From: Caulobacteraceae bacterium
Lineage (GTDB): Bacteria > Pseudomonadota > Alphaproteobacteria > Caulobacterales > Caulobacteraceae
Assembly (NCBI GenBank): GCA_947479185.1
Contig: CANJYY010000187.1
Coordinates: 1-5,883, forward strand
Direction of reading: 5' to 3'
Length of the DNA: 5,883 bases
Every line of letters starts with the position of its first letter. Positions within the stretch are counted from its first letter, which is position 1. The position numbers and the translations under genes are program-made. The notes under the pieces are model-generated. The model did no database searches and was not told the origin of the DNA. It saw only the letters and a program-made list of their open reading frames with translations. Shown piece by piece: positions 4,603 through 5,883 of this stretch.

Positions 4603-5883
4603 ATGCCCAGGTTGACCTCGGATCTCGATCCCAACACCGACGCCTTTCGCAACAATGTCGCGGTCAACGCCGCGCTGGCGGCGCAGCTGCGCGAGCGGGC
4701 GGCGACGGCCGCGCTCGGCGGCAATGAGGCCTCGCGCAAGCGCCATTCCAGTCGCGGCAAGCTGCTGCCGCGCGAGCGGGTCGAGCGGCTGCTCGATCCG
4801 GGCTCGCCGTTCCTCGAGATCGGCCAGCTGGCCGCCTTCGACCTGTACGACGGCGAGATCCCGGCGGCGGGCATCATCACCGGCATCGGCCGGGTGTCGG
4901 GCCGCGAGGTAATGATCGTCGCCAACGACGCCACGGTGAAGGGCGGCACCTACTACCCGATGACGGTCAAGAAGCACCTGCGGGCGCAGGAGATCGCGCT
5001 GCAGAACCGGCTGCCCTGCGTCTATCTGGTCGACAGCGGCGGGGCCAACCTGCCGCACCAGGACGAGGTCTTCCCCGACCGCGACCACTTCGGCCGCATC
5101 TTCTACAACCAGGCCCGGATGAGCGCGGCGGGCATCGCCCAGATCGCCTGCGTCATGGGCAGCTGCACCGCCGGCGGGGCCTATGTCCCGGCCATGAGCG
5201 ACGAGACGGTCATCGTCCGCGGCGCGGGCGAGGAGAGCCAGGGCACCATCTTCCTTGCCGGCCCGCCGCTGGTGAAGGCCGCCACGGGCGAGGTCATCTC
5301 GGCCACCGACCTCGGCGGCGCCGACGTCCACGGCCGCCGCAGCGGCGTGGTCGACCACGTCGCGGCCAACGACGAACACGCGCTGGAGATCGTCCGCTCG
5401 ATCATCGGCAACCTCAACACCGTCAAGCGCGTCGACATGGATGTGCGCGAGCCAAAACCGCCGAAGTTCGACCCGGCCGAGCTCTATGGCGTGGTCCCGG
5501 CCGACGTCCGAGCGCCCTACGACGTGCACGAGGTCATCGCCCGCATCGTCGACGGCAGCGAGTTCGACGAGTTCAAACCGCTGTACGGCACGACCCTGGT
5601 CACCGGCTTCGCGCGCATCTGGGGCTACCCGGTGGCTATCCTGGCCAACAACGGCGTGCTGTTCAGCGAGGCGGCGCTGAAGGCGGCCCACTTCATCGAG
5701 CTGGCCTGCAAGCGCAAGATCCCGCTGGTCTTCCTGCAGAACATCTCCGGCTTCATGGTCGGCGGGAAATACGAGGCCGGCGGCATCGCCAAGGACGGGG
5801 CCAAGATGGTCACCGCCGTCGCCAGCGCCAACGTACCCAAGTTCACCGTCCTGATCGGCGGCAGCTTCGGCGCCGGCAACTAC
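4603..5883 (+). CDS. mccB: 3-Methylcrotonyl-CoA carboxylase, carboxyltransferase (beta) subunit, partial at 3' end
   Basis: The beta subunit transfers carboxyl from biotin, carried on the alpha subunit, to 3-methylcrotonyl-CoA, giving 3-methylglutaconyl-CoA in leucine catabolism. From ATG 4603 the frame is open to the window edge (427 residues); roughly 100 or more C-terminal residues are missing. Motifs specific to this enzyme rather than to propionyl-CoA carboxylase are [20 protein letters not shown] (50-69), [11 protein letters not shown] (90-100), [12 protein letters not shown] (108-119), [10 protein letters not shown] (142-151), [17 protein letters not shown] (185-201) and [17 protein letters not shown] (214-230). 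Later ones are [19 protein letters not shown] (349-367), [15 protein letters not shown] (389-403) and [10 protein letters not shown] at the edge. A short insertion, GAGEES (207-212), follows VIVR, where relatives I recall go straight to QGTIF. The upstream frame has a stop at 4525-4527 and no other good start; no clear Shine-Dalgarno is seen. mccA would be expected just downstream. Confidence 0.95.
   Translation, partial: MPRLTSDLDPNTDAFRNNVAVNAALAAQLRERAATAALGGNEASRKRHSSRGKLLPRERVERLLDPGSPFLEIGQLAAFDLYDGEIPAAGIITGIGRVSGREVMIVANDATVKGGTYYPMTVKKHLRAQEIALQNRLPCVYLVDSGGANLPHQDEVFPDRDHFGRIFYNQARMSAAGIAQIACVMGSCTAGGAYVPAMSDETVIVRGAGEESQGTIFLAGPPLVKAATGEVISATDLGGADVHGRRSGVVDHVAANDEHALEIVRSIIGNLNTVKRVDMDVREPKPPKFDPAELYGVVPADVRAPYDVHEVIARIVDGSEFDEFKPLYGTTLVTGFARIWGYPVAILANNGVLFSEAALKAAHFIELACKRKIPLVFLQNISGFMVGGKYEAGGIAKDGAKMVTAVASANVPKFTVLIGGSFGAGNY

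Noticed and set aside
4519..5691. 390-codon minus-strand open frame
   Set aside because: It is the antisense of mccB. mccB is strongly supported by conserved motifs throughout, and the opposite frame shows only a compositional Asp/Arg/Val/Gly bias.

Overview
The window is high-GC DNA from an aerobic alphaproteobacterium. I think it is most likely of the Caulobacterales type (Brevundimonas, Caulobacter or Phenylobacterium). That placement is an inference from the strong G/C bias at third codon positions, the gene families present and the style of the intergenic repeats; no marker gene here fixes the genus.

Layout from left to right. Positions 1-420 hold the 3' end of an isovaleryl-CoA dehydrogenase gene (ivd). 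Its stop overlaps the GTG start of a small DUF3574-type lipoprotein gene (417-830), and a perfect 32-bp palindrome that is probably a terminator follows. Facing these on the minus strand are a possible 23-residue micro-protein gene with a near-perfect ribosome binding site (911-982) and a gene for a secreted DUF3617-type protein (1078-1545). A short divergent intergenic region leads to tam, trans-aconitate 2-methyltransferase (1639-2415, plus strand). tam converges on a large minus-strand gene for a cyclic-nucleotide-binding-domain/patatin-like phospholipase of the neuropathy-target-esterase type (2596-4380). The gap between them is filled by two inverted copies of a two-hairpin repeat. A 222-bp divergent spacer holding a second, unrelated inverted repeat pair separates the phospholipase from mccB, the carboxyltransferase subunit of 3-methylcrotonyl-CoA carboxylase (4603 to the right edge, incomplete).

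Functionally, the two edges belong to one pathway. Isovaleryl-CoA dehydrogenase makes 3-methylcrotonyl-CoA, and methylcrotonyl-CoA carboxylase uses it in leucine catabolism. About 4.2 kb of unrelated genes lies between them: two small exported proteins of unknown function, the Tam methyltransferase and a lipid esterase. I see no mobile-element genes, tRNA, rRNA or CRISPR array. The window looks like an ordinary chromosomal region. The least explained parts are the micro-ORF at 911-982 and the two structured repeat pairs.
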